A DNA stretch of 64,000 nt from Pedobacter sp. PF22-3 (lineage in GTDB: Bacteria > Bacteroidota > Bacteroidia > Sphingobacteriales > Sphingobacteriaceae), in assembly GCF_026239555.1 (NCBI RefSeq), contig NZ_JAPIVP010000004.1, positions 186,001-250,000 of the forward strand. Reading direction: 5' to 3'. The notes below the pieces were generated by a model. The model was not told the origin of the DNA. It ran no database searches and was given only the letters and a program-made list of their open reading frames with translations. Shown here in pieces: positions 1-7,503 of this stretch. The position numbers and the translations under genes are program-made. Position 1 is the first letter of the stretch. Each line of letters begins with the position of its first letter.

Positions 1-350
1 TGATCAAAGCGGATGCCGTTGGTCCAACCTGCCATACCGGTAGTCGCAGCTGTTTCAAAACAGATTTCAACCAGAATTTCATTTTCGAGCTCGAAAATAT
101 CATTAATGATCGATATGAAAATCCGGTTGAGGGTTCTTATATCAACAAAATGCGCAACAAAGGTTTAAATAAAATTGCACAAAAAGTTGGCGAAGAAGGT
201 GTAGAAACTGTAATTGCTGCATTGGCAGAATCGGAGGAAGAACTTATCGGAGAAGCTTCGGATCTCATTTTCCACCTTTTATTTTTATTGAAAGAAAAAG
301 GTCTATCTATCCAGGATATAGCGAAAAATTTAGAGAAAAGACACAAATGA
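1..350 (+). CDS. hisIE: Histidine biosynthesis bifunctional enzyme HisIE, C-terminal part
   Basis: Cytoplasmic enzyme of histidine synthesis: phosphoribosyl-AMP cyclohydrolase (HisI) fused to phosphoribosyl-ATP pyrophosphatase (HisE). The frame is open from base 3 and begins in the HisI domain with GPTCHTGSRSCF, which carries the conserved zinc-ligand cysteines. The HisE domain follows, with the acidic metal-binding helix VGEEGVETVIAA and SEEELIGEASDLIFHL. The start codon lies outside the window; the ATG at 150 is internal to HisE. The last codons (NLEKRHK, stop) reappear as a degraded copy near 1396-1418, on the far side of two orphan genes. Identity is secure from the motifs. Confidence 0.95.
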   Translation, partial: IKADAVGPTCHTGSRSCFKTDFNQNFIFELENIINDRYENPVEGSYINKMRNKGLNKIAQKVGEEGVETVIAALAESEEELIGEASDLIFHLLFLLKEKGLSIQDIAKNLEKRHK

Positions 351-378
351 GGTAGAAGGCTGGAAGGTTGAGGGTTTA
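328..378 (+). repeat. Direct repeat covering the hisIE 3' end, copy 1
   Basis: The last codons of hisIE and the bases after its stop (TTTAGAGAAAAGACACAAAT, then GAGGTAGAAGGC and GAGGGTTTAA) match 1396-1446 with about six differences in fifty. A shorter match (TAAGACACAAAT) occurs at about 419-430. The two long copies bracket the orphan genes at 439-1385. Confidence 0.75.
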
Positions 379-438
379 AGGTTATAAATTCCAAAGCTTC
401 CGCTTTAATTTTAAAAATAAGACACAAATAGTTAAAGA

Positions 439-804
439 ATGTTAGATAAAATTAACGCGATTATAAAGTCGAAAATTTTGATCTGGCATTTTTTATTGGT
501 CTTTATCGGAGCTTTTTTTATTTGTGCTTTAATTTATGTGTTAATTATTCCAATTGTATTTTGGATGGCTTTAGGAGAAAGTACAGAATCTGATAGAATT
601 ACTAGTTTACCATTCAATATGTTTATAGGAGAATGGGTAGCATTAATCTTAACTATTCTAATCTGCGCGATTTTCGCATTAATAAATTTAAAGAAGTTAA
701 ACTTTCCAAGCGCAAAATCTTATCTATTAACCGCAGTAATAATTTCTATATTATATTTGTTCAGGACTAAAATTGGTGACTTTCTATTTGAAATTTTTCA
801 GTAG
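439..804 (+). CDS. Hypothetical membrane protein, 121 aa
   Basis: I do not recognise this family. The product is a small inner-membrane protein with about three hydrophobic segments: residues 12-40, 66-86 and 94-110. The linkers are short and hold few charged residues (ESTESDR near 48-54). No catalytic or binding motif is visible. It starts with ATG and is followed 56 bases later by another membrane protein on the same strand. The two are low in GC and sit between direct copies of the hisIE 3' end, so they look like a later insertion. Function unknown. Confidence 0.6.
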   Translation: MLDKINAIIKSKILIWHFLLVFIGAFFICALIYVLIIPIVFWMALGESTESDRITSLPFNMFIGEWVALILTILICAIFALINLKKLNFPSAKSYLLTAVIISILYLFRTKIGDFLFEIFQ

Positions 805-860
805 TAACTATTAATTGAGTTAATATTGTAACTAAAAGAAACAGATAAATAAAATCTATA

Positions 861-1385
861 TTGAAAACAAATATTAATTTCGATGATCTAAATATATTTG
901 TAAGGAGTATAATCCCTACAAATTATTACTTAAAGATATTTTTGTTCGTTTTTAATACTGTTGCGATCTTTGGCTTATTCTGGTTTGCCATTAGCTTGCA
1001 AGATGAAAAACCTAATGTGTTTCCGTTTTTATTACCAATTGCATATTTTTTCACTTTAGGTAGGTATTTACTCTGGAATACTTTTGGAGAAGAGTTTTAT
1101 GTCATTAGTACAAGTCATATTTCATATCAACATAATTATGGCTTTTGGAAAACTAAACTTAAAACATCAAAATATTATTCCATTAATCAGGCTAAGGGTA
1201 GAACAAGTGAAACTATAAGTTTGATTTTTATTAATTATACCGAAGAGAAATTACCAGTTGAAGTGTTTAGTACAGCCATTGAAATTTCCATTTCAGATTC
1301 AGAAAGAATTTTTAACCGACTAAACGAAATAAAATTTAATGAATTTGGTGAAGAAATAAATTTCCCAAAGATTTTTGCAAATTGA
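861..1385 (+). CDS. Hypothetical membrane protein with PH-like cytoplasmic domain, TTG start
   Basis: No family recognised with certainty. The 174-residue product has two hydrophobic segments (about 24-44 and 52-70) and then a strand-rich soluble region with regularly spaced aromatic residues (EEFYVISTSHISYQHNYGFW). That layout resembles small bacterial membrane proteins with a PH-like domain, as does the 144-residue protein at 43887. The only start I can find is TTG at 861; the product has no other methionine. Directly after its stop, in the same frame, the bases read PNSDLEKRYK-stop, a decayed copy of the HisIE C-terminus. Confidence 0.55.
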   Translation: MKTNINFDDLNIFVRSIIPTNYYLKIFLFVFNTVAIFGLFWFAISLQDEKPNVFPFLLPIAYFFTLGRYLLWNTFGEEFYVISTSHISYQHNYGFWKTKLKTSKYYSINQAKGRTSETISLIFINYTEEKLPVEVFSTAIEISISDSERIFNRLNEIKFNEFGEEINFPKIFAN

Positions 1386-1395
1386 CCTAATTCTG

Positions 1396-1446
1396 ATTTA
1401 GAAAAAAGATACAAATGAGGTAAAAGGCCGAAAGGTAGAGGGTTTA
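1396..1446 (+). repeat. Direct repeat, degraded copy of the hisIE 3' end
   Basis: Matches 328-378 at roughly 88 percent by eye, including DLEKRYK-stop (against NLEKRHK-stop in HisIE) and the following GAGGTAAAAGGCCGAAAGG and GAGGGTTTAA. A duplicated gene end around a foreign-looking segment is what integration at a gene's 3' end leaves, but no integrase gene is present. Confidence 0.75.
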
Positions 1447-1492
1447 AATATCCTTCAAGCCTCCAAGCTTCCCTCCTTCCAACCTTCCCCAC

Positions 1493-2389
1493 ATGATTAA
1501 ACACCTACAAACCTTACCCGGACATCAAAACCCTGTTTACGCTTTAGCCAACGCTGATGAAGACGGCATATTTTTTAGCGCTGGAAATGATAAGGGTGTG
1601 GTAGAGTGGTCGCTACTTAACATGGCTTTTGTGAAGGTTAAAATGCCTGTGCAAAGCTCTGTTTATTGCCTGCATTACTACAATGAGCAATTGTTTGTGG
1701 GCGAAAGAAGTGGTGCTTTTAGTGTGTATGATTTAAAGAAACAGGAAGTAATTACACGTACCAACGCACACTTAAAGCCGATTTTCAACATTAAAACCGT
1801 CCAAACTAAAAACGAGCTGATCACCACAGGCGAAGATGGATCAGTTGCGGTTTGGTCGTTAAGTGATTTTAAAGAGATTTACCGCTTTCAAGCAGCTTAT
1901 GATACCGTTCGTACCATTGCCCTTTCTCCTGATGAAACGGAGATTGCCTTTGGTTGTAAAGACCACCTGATTAAAATTTACAACCTAAGCGATTATAGCC
2001 TGAAACAAAACCTGGAAGGACATAAACATCCGGTTACATCCCTCGCTTACCACCCTGAAAAGAGGTATTTAATATCTGGAAGTCGTGACGCACAGTTGAA
2101 AATCTGGAGCCTGCCAGATTATGAGTTGCTACAAACTGTTCCGGCCCATATGTTTACCATTTATGATATTGCATTCCACCCCACCCTGCCCTACTTTGCC
2201 ACCAGCAGTCAGGATAAAAGTATTAAACTTTGGGATGCAGAAAATTTTAAACTATATAAAATACTAAATCTGGAGAAAGCCGGAATCGGCCACACCCATT
2301 CCATTAATAAAATTATCTGGAGCCGTGATGGTAAATATTTGATCTCTACAGGTGATGACCGGCAGGTAATGGTTTGGGAGATGGAATAA
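1493..2389 (+). CDS. WD40 repeat protein
   Basis: A cytoplasmic beta-propeller that probably acts as a protein-interaction scaffold. No signal peptide is present. About seven WD40-type blades can be followed through the 298 residues, with strand-d signatures DGSVAVWSL, DHLIKIYNL, DAQLKIWSL, DKSIKLWDA and DRQVMVWEM, each preceded by a GH or equivalent turn. The whole protein is propeller, with no extra enzymatic domain. It starts at ATG 1493, shortly after a stretch of GGTTGAGGG/CTTCCC-type low-complexity repeat. No partner can be inferred; in related genomes I would expect it to follow hisIE directly. Confidence 0.85.
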   Translation: MIKHLQTLPGHQNPVYALANADEDGIFFSAGNDKGVVEWSLLNMAFVKVKMPVQSSVYCLHYYNEQLFVGERSGAFSVYDLKKQEVITRTNAHLKPIFNIKTVQTKNELITTGEDGSVAVWSLSDFKEIYRFQAAYDTVRTIALSPDETEIAFGCKDHLIKIYNLSDYSLKQNLEGHKHPVTSLAYHPEKRYLISGSRDAQLKIWSLPDYELLQTVPAHMFTIYDIAFHPTLPYFATSSQDKSIKLWDAENFKLYKILNLEKAGIGHTHSINKIIWSRDGKYLISTGDDRQVMVWEME

Positions 2390-2410
2390 TTTAGTTTAAT
2401 TAGTATCAGG

Positions 2411-2501
2411 CGTCACCCTGAACCGAGCCTTAGCGAGCTCACCGAAGGTAATTCATTTCAAGGTCTTTAATTAGAGATGCTGAAACAAGTTCAGCATGAC
2501 G
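2411..2501. repeat. Intergenic hairpin repeat, family A (CGTCACCCTGAA...)
   Basis: Starts CGTCACCCTGAA and ends TTCAGCATGACG, inverted termini with an inner stem TGCTGAAACAAGTTCAGCA. It fills most of the gap between two genes. The same family recurs at 9885-9951 and in half at 43562-43590. Confidence 0.75.
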
Positions 2502-2562
2502 ATTTCAGCGCAATTAAAGCAAAACCTCATCTTTTTTGATTAAGATCCATTTCAGACAATTA

Positions 2563-3345
2563 TCAAACAAATCGCTTAATAATTCTCAATTTATGTGAAT
2601 ATTTCCCCAGTTCTTTATTAAAAATCCCTTGATCATCAATCGGATCGATTTTTACTTTTGCGGAGGAATGGATGATTTCATTTGGGCTCAACATTATGCC
2701 AACATGGGTAATTCTGCCTTCATCATTATCAAAAAAAGCTACATCACCAGCTCTGCATTCAGCCAGAAAACCAACGAGTTCACCTTGTTCAGCCTGCTGA
2801 ACAGCATCACGGTTTAATTTGATGCCCAACATTTTAAATACCGTTTGCGTAAAGCCTGAGCAATCTAAACCAAATAAATGCCTTCCACCCCATAAATATG
2901 GAATATTTTGAAAAAATTTTGCTGTTTCGGTAACTTCATCTATAAAATTCACAGCATGATTATCGTATGCTTCGAAATTCAGTTTAAACTTTTCTTCTCC
3001 GGCATAACAATACCCATCTTTTAAAAAGGGAAGATTACTTGCCGGACTTAAATGATACAAACTGCCATCATTAGCGGTTACCACATTATTGAAACTTAAA
3101 GGCGCCAGCAAATGGCAATCGTGCATTTCGATAAACTGACCCTGGCTAATGGGCGCCAGCTGCCTAAAATCCATCCAGCCTTCATAACCATCATAACCAT
3201 TCTGAATCAGCCACCAACGTTCTTCTTTCTGAATAACTTCAACATGATCGCCAAACAATAGTTGTGAAACAATTTCTGCTTTATCTGATGCATCTGCTCT
3301 TAACGGGGCTACCGCGACTCTACAAATACCGTATTGATTTTCCAT
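2563..3345 (-). CDS. NlpC/P60 peptidoglycan endopeptidase with SH3-like N-domains
   Basis: Probable gamma-D-glutamyl-L-diamino-acid endopeptidase (dipeptidyl-peptidase VI / YkfC type) that cleaves muropeptides during wall recycling. Residues 1-65 form an SH3b-like domain (VAPLRADASDKAEIVSQLLFG then W44, W45, W57), a second SH3-like region runs to about 120, and the catalytic NlpC/P60 domain fills 135-260. The catalytic Cys162 sits in GLDCSGF, and His214 (RITHVGIM) and His226 (IIHSS) complete the active site. At 260 residues it is full length for the family. No signal peptide is seen, which suits a cytoplasmic recycling enzyme. It stands alone, with a family A repeat downstream. Confidence 0.88.
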   Translation of the reverse strand: MENQYGICRVAVAPLRADASDKAEIVSQLLFGDHVEVIQKEERWWLIQNGYDGYEGWMDFRQLAPISQGQFIEMHDCHLLAPLSFNNVVTANDGSLYHLSPASNLPFLKDGYCYAGEEKFKLNFEAYDNHAVNFIDEVTETAKFFQNIPYLWGGRHLFGLDCSGFTQTVFKMLGIKLNRDAVQQAEQGELVGFLAECRAGDVAFFDNDEGRITHVGIMLSPNEIIHSSAKVKIDPIDDQGIFNKELGKYSHKLRIIKRFV

Positions 3346-3454
3346 TTAAACTTGCTCGTTAAACCATTGTAAAACTAATAAAATACATCCATTGCCTAAC
3401 ATTTTGAACACAAATTTGTTATTTTTATGATGTTCATTCTTAAATAAACCTGCC

Positions 3455-3907
3455 ATGAATTTTAAAAAAATATTAATTGCCGTTGATAATAGCACCTGCT
3501 CGGAAAAAGCGGCAAGAGCCGGTTACGATATGGCGGAAAAATTTGGGGCAGAAGTTGCCTTGGTTAACATTATCGAACCTATTCCTGCTAATGTAAATCC
3601 TGACTTAACGCTGGCCCCGGTTTTCTTAGAAACTTATGATAACAGTGAAGAAAACAGCCACATTTTACTAAAAGAAATAGAAACTAAATACGGAAAAGGC
3701 GTATCCACCACTTACTTGAGCGTTGTTGATACCGCAGCACATGGTATTATCCAGCAATCAGACGAATGGGGATCTGATCTAATTGTTATAGGCACTTATG
3801 GACGTACGGGCTTGTACCATTTTTTAATGGGAAGCGTTGCTGAACATGTGGCTAGAAAATCAGCTTGTCCGGTTTTGATTATCCCAAATAAATGTGATGT
3901 TGATTAG
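3455..3907 (+). CDS. Universal stress protein, single UspA domain
   Basis: A 150-residue cytoplasmic UspA-fold protein, probably ATP-binding. It starts KILIAVDNSTCSEKAARAGYDMA and ends with the nucleotide-loop signature GTYGRTGLYHFLMGSVAEHVARKSACPVLII, here given in parts: G-x2-G-x9-G-S with the final hydrophobic strand PVLII. Those residues are typical of ATP-binding members. It is monocistronic, followed by a 395-base gap. Its exact physiological role cannot be read from sequence; a tandem-domain relative lies at 14053-14883. Confidence 0.9.
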   Translation: MNFKKILIAVDNSTCSEKAARAGYDMAEKFGAEVALVNIIEPIPANVNPDLTLAPVFLETYDNSEENSHILLKEIETKYGKGVSTTYLSVVDTAAHGIIQQSDEWGSDLIVIGTYGRTGLYHFLMGSVAEHVARKSACPVLIIPNKCDVD

Positions 3908-4112
3908 TTGGTTCACTAGTTCATTTGTCATTTGTTCATTAGTTAGCATGATTTATAGAAAATTCGTGACTGTTTATTACGAAAAAACTGCTAACAGGCA
4001 TAGATCCTACGAATAATTACTCACCACGGCCGTCATCCTTTAGGGATAATTTATTAAATAAAAATCAATATAAATGGACAGATGTTGAAGAAGCTGAATG
4101 ATATCTGAGTAT

Positions 4113-4211
4113 CGTCATTTTGACCGCAATGGAGAAATCTTTTAAACATGTTTTCAATAGCTTAGTCCAAAGATCTCTCCACTGCTCGTTGCTCCGGTCG
4201 AGATAAAGACC
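4113..4211. repeat. Intergenic hairpin repeat, family B (CGTCATTTTGACCG...)
   Basis: Starts CGTCATTTTGACCGCAATGG and ends CCGGTCGAGATAAAGACC; internal GGAGAAATCT faces AGATCTCTCC. Related copies lie at 15027-15123 and 61126-61211. The rest of the 3908-4302 gap holds short degenerate words (GTTCACTAGTTCATTTG...) and a terminator; I see no gene there. Confidence 0.7.
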
Positions 4212-4256
4212 ACAACAGTGGAGTCTGTCGCACAAACCGAAATCGCCTAAACAAAA

Positions 4257-4281
4257 AAAGTCTCACTTAACGCGAGACTTT
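4257..4281 (-). terminator. Rho-independent terminator after the ferredoxin gene
   Basis: An 8-bp stem AAAGTCTC / GAGACTTT with a 9-base loop. On the minus strand it is followed by a run of T (A run at 4253-4259), about 20 bases past the ferredoxin stop. A T-rich tract on the plus side could make it work both ways. Confidence 0.8.
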
Positions 4282-4302
4282 CCTTTTTATATCTGATCAA
4301 GT

Positions 4303-4653
4303 CTATCCTTCCTGGTGTAACCAAGCTTTCTTAGCCAATAATTCTTCTTCTGTTTCACGGATATCTTCGTCATCTACACAACAATCAACCGGGCAAACTG
4401 CAGCACACTGAGGCTCATCATGAAAGCCTTTACACTCTGTACACTTATCGGATACAATATAATATACCTCATCTGAAACGGCTTCCTGAGCGGAATCAGC
4501 TTCTATCTGTTGATTACCAAAATCAATGATACCTTCTAAATTCGTACCATCAGAAAAACGCCATGCAGTTCCGGCATCGTAAATTGCGTTATTTGGACAT
4601 TCTGGTTCACATGCCCCACAATTTATACACTCATCTGTTATTTTAATTGCCAT
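4303..4653 (-). CDS. 4Fe-4S dicluster ferredoxin
   Basis: Small cytoplasmic electron carrier of 116 residues with two 4Fe-4S cluster motifs. The first is C9-x2-C12-x2-C15-x3-C19 (CINCGACEPEC), followed by proline. The second is C71-x2-C74-x8-C83-x3-C87 (CTECKGFHDEPQCAAVC). A 50-residue insert separates them, as in Alvin-type 2[4Fe-4S] ferredoxins. It is divergent from the LuxC-like acyl-CoA reductase at 4732 with 78 bases between the start codons and overlapping promoters, which suggests linked control and perhaps electron transfer in the same lipid pathway (inference). It ends in a clear terminator. Confidence 0.9.
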   Translation of the reverse strand: MAIKITDECINCGACEPECPNNAIYDAGTAWRFSDGTNLEGIIDFGNQQIEADSAQEAVSDEVYYIVSDKCTECKGFHDEPQCAAVCPVDCCVDDEDIRETEEELLAKKAWLHQEG

Positions 4654-4680
4654 GTTTTCGTCTAATTCTTTTGCTTAGTT

Positions 4681-4688
4681 TACCTTTG
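4681..4688 (+). promoter_or_regulatory. -7 element TACCTTTG for the acyl-CoA reductase gene
   Basis: Matches the Bacteroidota -7 consensus TANNTTTG. A start about 7 bases downstream would give a leader of roughly 37 bases. It overlaps the promoter that drives the divergent ferredoxin gene. Confidence 0.55.
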
Positions 4689-4693
4689 CGCTG

Positions 4694-4701
4694 CAAATAT
4701 A
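4694..4701 (-). promoter_or_regulatory. -7 element TATATTTG for the ferredoxin gene
   Basis: Read on the minus strand this is TATATTTG, a consensus -7. It lies 5 bases from the plus-strand -7 at 4681-4688, so the two polymerase footprints must overlap. Confidence 0.55.
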
Positions 4702-4731
4702 AGATATAATCCATTAATAATAATTCTAAAT

Positions 4732-5748
4732 ATGTCAGCATTAACTCAGGAAAAAGCAATAATCGCATTTAGTGAACTCGGCAGAAAGCTTATAAACCCT
4801 ACTGACATACTGGGAAATACACTTTATAGTGCAGAAAGTGCCAATGCATGGTTTACTCAGGAAAATATTAAAAAATCTATCTTATCATTTGCCGAGATGT
4901 TAAATCAAACTGATTTGGCCCTTTGGTTTCAATCGGTAAAACTTAGTACATCGCCTAAAAAAGTTGGTTTAATCCTCGCAGGAAATATTCCTTTGGTAGG
5001 CTTACACGATGTTTTATGCGTTTTAGCAACAGGAAACATAGCCTTAATCAAGCTTTCTTCATCTGATGACAAATTGATTAAAACTGTTCTTGCTGAATTG
5101 ATGAATATTGAACCAGCTTTTGCAGATAAAATTGAATATGTAGAACGTTTAAAAGACTTCGATGCTGTAATCGCCACAGGAAGTAATAATTCATCCAGGT
5201 ATTTCGATTACTACTTCAGTAAAGTGCCTAACATAATCCGCAAAAACAGGAATAGTGTAGCAGTCCTAGATGGTTCCGAAAGTTTTGAGGATATCCAAAG
5301 CCTGGGCAACGATATTTTTGATTATTTTGGCTTAGGCTGTAGAAATGTTTCAAAAATATATTTTCCAAAAGGATATGATATTGCTAATTTCTACGAAGGA
5401 ATTGAAAGTTTCCAACCCATTATCAACCATTTTAAATACAATAACAACTACGATTATAACAAATCTATTTACCTGGTTAATGCTGCCAAACATTTCGATA
5501 ACGGCTTTTTATTATTAAAAGAAGATGAAAGCTTTACATCGCCACTGGCTGTCCTCTTTTATGAGGAATACAATGATCTTCAGGAAGTAGAAGATCAGTT
5601 AGCGGATAAATCGGAGAATATCCAATGTATCATTACCAAAGCTCCTTTACCTTTAAGCACATTTAGTTTTGGCCAAAGCCAGCATCCAAAACTTTGGGAT
5701 TATGCTGATAATGTAAACACAATTGATTTCTTGAACAGCCTGAATTAA
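4732..5748 (+). CDS. Acyl-CoA reductase, LuxC family
   Basis: A 338-residue member of the LuxC-type acyl-CoA reductase family, which reduces activated fatty acids to aldehydes with NADPH. The nucleotide-binding region is KKVGLILAGNIPLVGLHDVL (about 76-95), and the likely acyl-thioester cysteine is Cys203 in FGLGCRNVSKIY. The tail FSFGQSQHPKLWDYADNVNTIDFL is typical of the family in this phylum. No lux genes are near, so light production is not implied. The divergent 2[4Fe-4S] ferredoxin gene is the only plausible partner here. It starts at ATG 4732. The physiological substrate is unknown. Confidence 0.85.
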   Translation: MSALTQEKAIIAFSELGRKLINPTDILGNTLYSAESANAWFTQENIKKSILSFAEMLNQTDLALWFQSVKLSTSPKKVGLILAGNIPLVGLHDVLCVLATGNIALIKLSSSDDKLIKTVLAELMNIEPAFADKIEYVERLKDFDAVIATGSNNSSRYFDYYFSKVPNIIRKNRNSVAVLDGSESFEDIQSLGNDIFDYFGLGCRNVSKIYFPKGYDIANFYEGIESFQPIINHFKYNNNYDYNKSIYLVNAAKHFDNGFLLLKEDESFTSPLAVLFYEEYNDLQEVEDQLADKSENIQCIITKAPLPLSTFSFGQSQHPKLWDYADNVNTIDFLNSLN

Positions 5749-5779
5749 ATTCCTCCACTTTAGTCTTTCAGCTTTCTCC

Positions 5780-5810
5780 TTTGGTCTTTCAGCTTAAATA
5801 GCTATTTTTG
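5780..5810 (+). promoter_or_regulatory. Promoter TTTG-N19-TATTTTTG before the ftsE operon
   Basis: The -33 element TTTG (5780-5783) and -7 element TATTTTTG (5803-5810) are separated by 19 bases, an almost textbook Bacteroidota promoter. The next gene's ATG follows only 6 bases later, so the transcript would be nearly leaderless. Confidence 0.75.
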
Positions 5811-5816
5811 GACACA

Positions 5817-6020
5817 ATGTATATCGTAAAAGTTAAAGGCATAGCCAAAATTCCAGATTACGTACAGTTAAGAGATGACAAGTTTACACTTTTAGCTTAT
5901 TTTAGGGTAGATAGACCCGATAAATCGCTGGAAAAACTCGGACTTGGCGACAAGCAAGAATACATTATGGAAATGGTTAAAGATTTGCCTTTCGGGCAGA
6001 TTGCAAAATTAGAAATATAA
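5817..6020 (+). CDS. Small conserved protein in operon with ftsE, 67 aa
   Basis: An unrecognised small soluble protein with no signal or membrane segment. It has alternating hydrophobic residues (MYIVKVKGIAKIPDYVQLRD) suggesting a small beta-sheet, then KFTLLAYFRVDRP and an amphipathic C-terminus. I place the start at ATG 5817, not the upstream TTG at 5808, because that TTG is part of the -7 promoter element. The stop is followed one base later by the ftsE start, so the two are translationally linked. I believe this small gene accompanies ftsE in related genomes, but I cannot assign a role. Confidence 0.7.
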   Translation: MYIVKVKGIAKIPDYVQLRDDKFTLLAYFRVDRPDKSLEKLGLGDKQEYIMEMVKDLPFGQIAKLEI

Positions 6021-6021
6021 T

Positions 6022-6705
6022 ATGGCAGGCAATTCAGTAATTCATTTAAGCAATGTTGATGTTTTTCAACAGAAACATTTAGTCCTCTCCAATGTAAATT
6101 TACACATCGAAAAAGACGAATTTGTATTCTTGATCGGCCAAACTGGTTCAGGTAAGAGTAGCTTGCTTAAAATATTATATGGCGACTTACACATTGGCAA
6201 TGGCGATGGCAATATTGCCGGCTTCGACCTTAAAAACCTAAAAGAAAGTCAGGTGCCGTTTTTGCGCCGTAAATTAGGGGTGGTTTTCCAGGATTTTCAA
6301 TTGCTTACCGATAGGACGATAGAAAAAAATCTTGAGTTTGTGCTTAAAGCAACGGGCTGGAAAGACGAAAAGCTGATTAACGAACGTATTAAAGACGTTT
6401 TAGATAAAGTGGGTTTGCGCTCCAAGATCAAAAAAATGCCGCACGAAATTTCGGGTGGTGAGCAGCAGCGTATTGTAATTGCAAGGGCTTTGCTTAACGA
6501 TCCTGAAATTATCCTCGCAGATGAGCCAACGGGTAACTTAGATCCCGAAACTTCTGAAGAAATTGTAACCCTACTGAAGCAGATCAGTCAGGCTGGAACG
6601 GCAGTTTTAATGGCCACACATGATTACCAGATCATCCGTACTTTTCCATCGCGCATTATCAAATGTGAAAATGGCATCGTTCACGAAGATGCACAAATAG
6701 CATAA
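6022..6705 (+). CDS. ftsE: Cell-division ABC transporter ATPase FtsE
   Basis: Cytoplasmic ATPase of the FtsEX complex, which with membrane partner FtsX signals to peptidoglycan hydrolases at the division site. All ABC motifs are present: Walker [10 protein letters not shown] (39-47), Q-loop VVFQDFQLL, signature ISGGEQQRI, Walker [14 protein letters not shown] and the H-loop TH. At 227 residues it is family length. It is co-transcribed with the small protein at 5817. No ftsX follows; grpE comes next after a 127-base gap, so FtsX must be encoded elsewhere. A LolD-like lipoprotein ATPase is the main alternative, but the length and close resemblance to FtsE favour FtsE. Confidence 0.82.
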   Translation: MAGNSVIHLSNVDVFQQKHLVLSNVNLHIEKDEFVFLIGQTGSGKSSLLKILYGDLHIGNGDGNIAGFDLKNLKESQVPFLRRKLGVVFQDFQLLTDRTIEKNLEFVLKATGWKDEKLINERIKDVLDKVGLRSKIKKMPHEISGGEQQRIVIARALLNDPEIILADEPTGNLDPETSEEIVTLLKQISQAGTAVLMATHDYQIIRTFPSRIIKCENGIVHEDAQIA

Positions 6706-6726
6706 AAATTCTGACATCCGTCAGCT

Positions 6727-6803
6727 AATCAGCCAATCTGTTCAGATAATCATTCATAAATCTGACAGCTTGGCTGATTTACGTTTATGGCAAAATAGTT
6801 GAG
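6727..6803 (+). promoter_or_regulatory. Candidate sigma-54-type control region of grpE-dnaJ
   Basis: TGGCAAAATAGTTGAG at 6788-6803 keeps the TGG and TTG of the sigma-54 -24/-12 consensus at the right spacing (one mismatch in the GC of -12). Upstream an inverted pair AATCAGCCAA (6727-6736) and TTGGCTGATT (6770-6779) could bind an activator. The grpE ATG lies 30 bases downstream. This is a motif match only. Confidence 0.4.
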
Positions 6804-6832
6804 ATTAACACAAAAAAATTCAGCCTTATATT

Positions 6833-7414
6833 ATGTTTAATAAGAAGAAAAATCACGATAAAGAAGAAAATATAATGAATCCTGAAAACACATCAGAAAA
6901 CACTACTGAAAACGTAGAAAATGCTGATGCCACTGCAAATGAGACTGAGCAAGCACCGGAATTAACTGCCGAAGAGAAATTGCAGGCAGAGGTTCAACAG
7001 CTTAACGATAAATACCTGCGATTATATGCAGAATTCGACAATTACAAACGCCGTACGCAAAAAGAGCGTGTAGAGTTATTACAAACTGCCGGTAAAGATG
7101 TGATTGTTTCGCTTTTACCTGTTTTAGATGATTTTGACCGTGCGTTAAAAGCCATGGAAAGCGCTACTGAAGTGGCACCGGTTAAAGAAGGTATTTTATT
7201 GGTAAGCAGTAAATTGAAAAATACTTTAGCACAAAAAGGTTTAAAAGATGTAGAAAGCATCAACCAGCCTTTTAACACGGATTTCCATGAGGCTATTACC
7301 AATATTCCGGCCCCTACCGAAGATTTAAAGGGTAAGGTTATAGACGAGGTTGAAAAAGGTTATACCTTAAATGAGAATGTGATCCGCTTCGCTAAAGTGG
7401 TTGTTGGAGCGTAA
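6833..7414 (+). CDS. grpE: Nucleotide exchange factor GrpE
   Basis: Co-chaperone that releases ADP from DnaK in the heat-shock refolding cycle; cytoplasmic dimer. An acidic, low-complexity N-terminus (about 1-50) leads into the long dimerisation helix ELTAEEKLQAEVQQLNDKYLRLYAEFDN (split 46-73), the signature FDNYKRRTQKE, and the C-terminal beta-domain ending NENVIRFAKVVVG. At 193 residues the length is normal. dnaJ follows 89 bases downstream on the same strand, and dnaK is not adjacent. The start at 6833 (MFNKKKNHDKEE) is the first ATG; a second at 6875 is possible. Confidence 0.95.
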   Translation: MFNKKKNHDKEENIMNPENTSENTTENVENADATANETEQAPELTAEEKLQAEVQQLNDKYLRLYAEFDNYKRRTQKERVELLQTAGKDVIVSLLPVLDDFDRALKAMESATEVAPVKEGILLVSSKLKNTLAQKGLKDVESINQPFNTDFHEAITNIPAPTEDLKGKVIDEVEKGYTLNENVIRFAKVVVGA

Positions 7415-7421
7415 AAATTAT

Positions 7422-7497
7422 TATTGAATGATTGAATTTTGAATGATTGAATTGATATTCTTTCATTCCATCACTCAATCATTCAATCATTTTATAA
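7422..7497. repeat. Short word repeats and inverted repeat between grpE and dnaJ
   Basis: GAATGATTGAATTTTGAATGATTGAATTG is followed by its inverse (CACTCAATCATTCAATC), giving a long AT-rich hairpin in the operon spacer. It could modulate dnaJ expression or mRNA stability. Confidence 0.6.
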
Positions 7498-7503
7498 AAA
7501 AAG

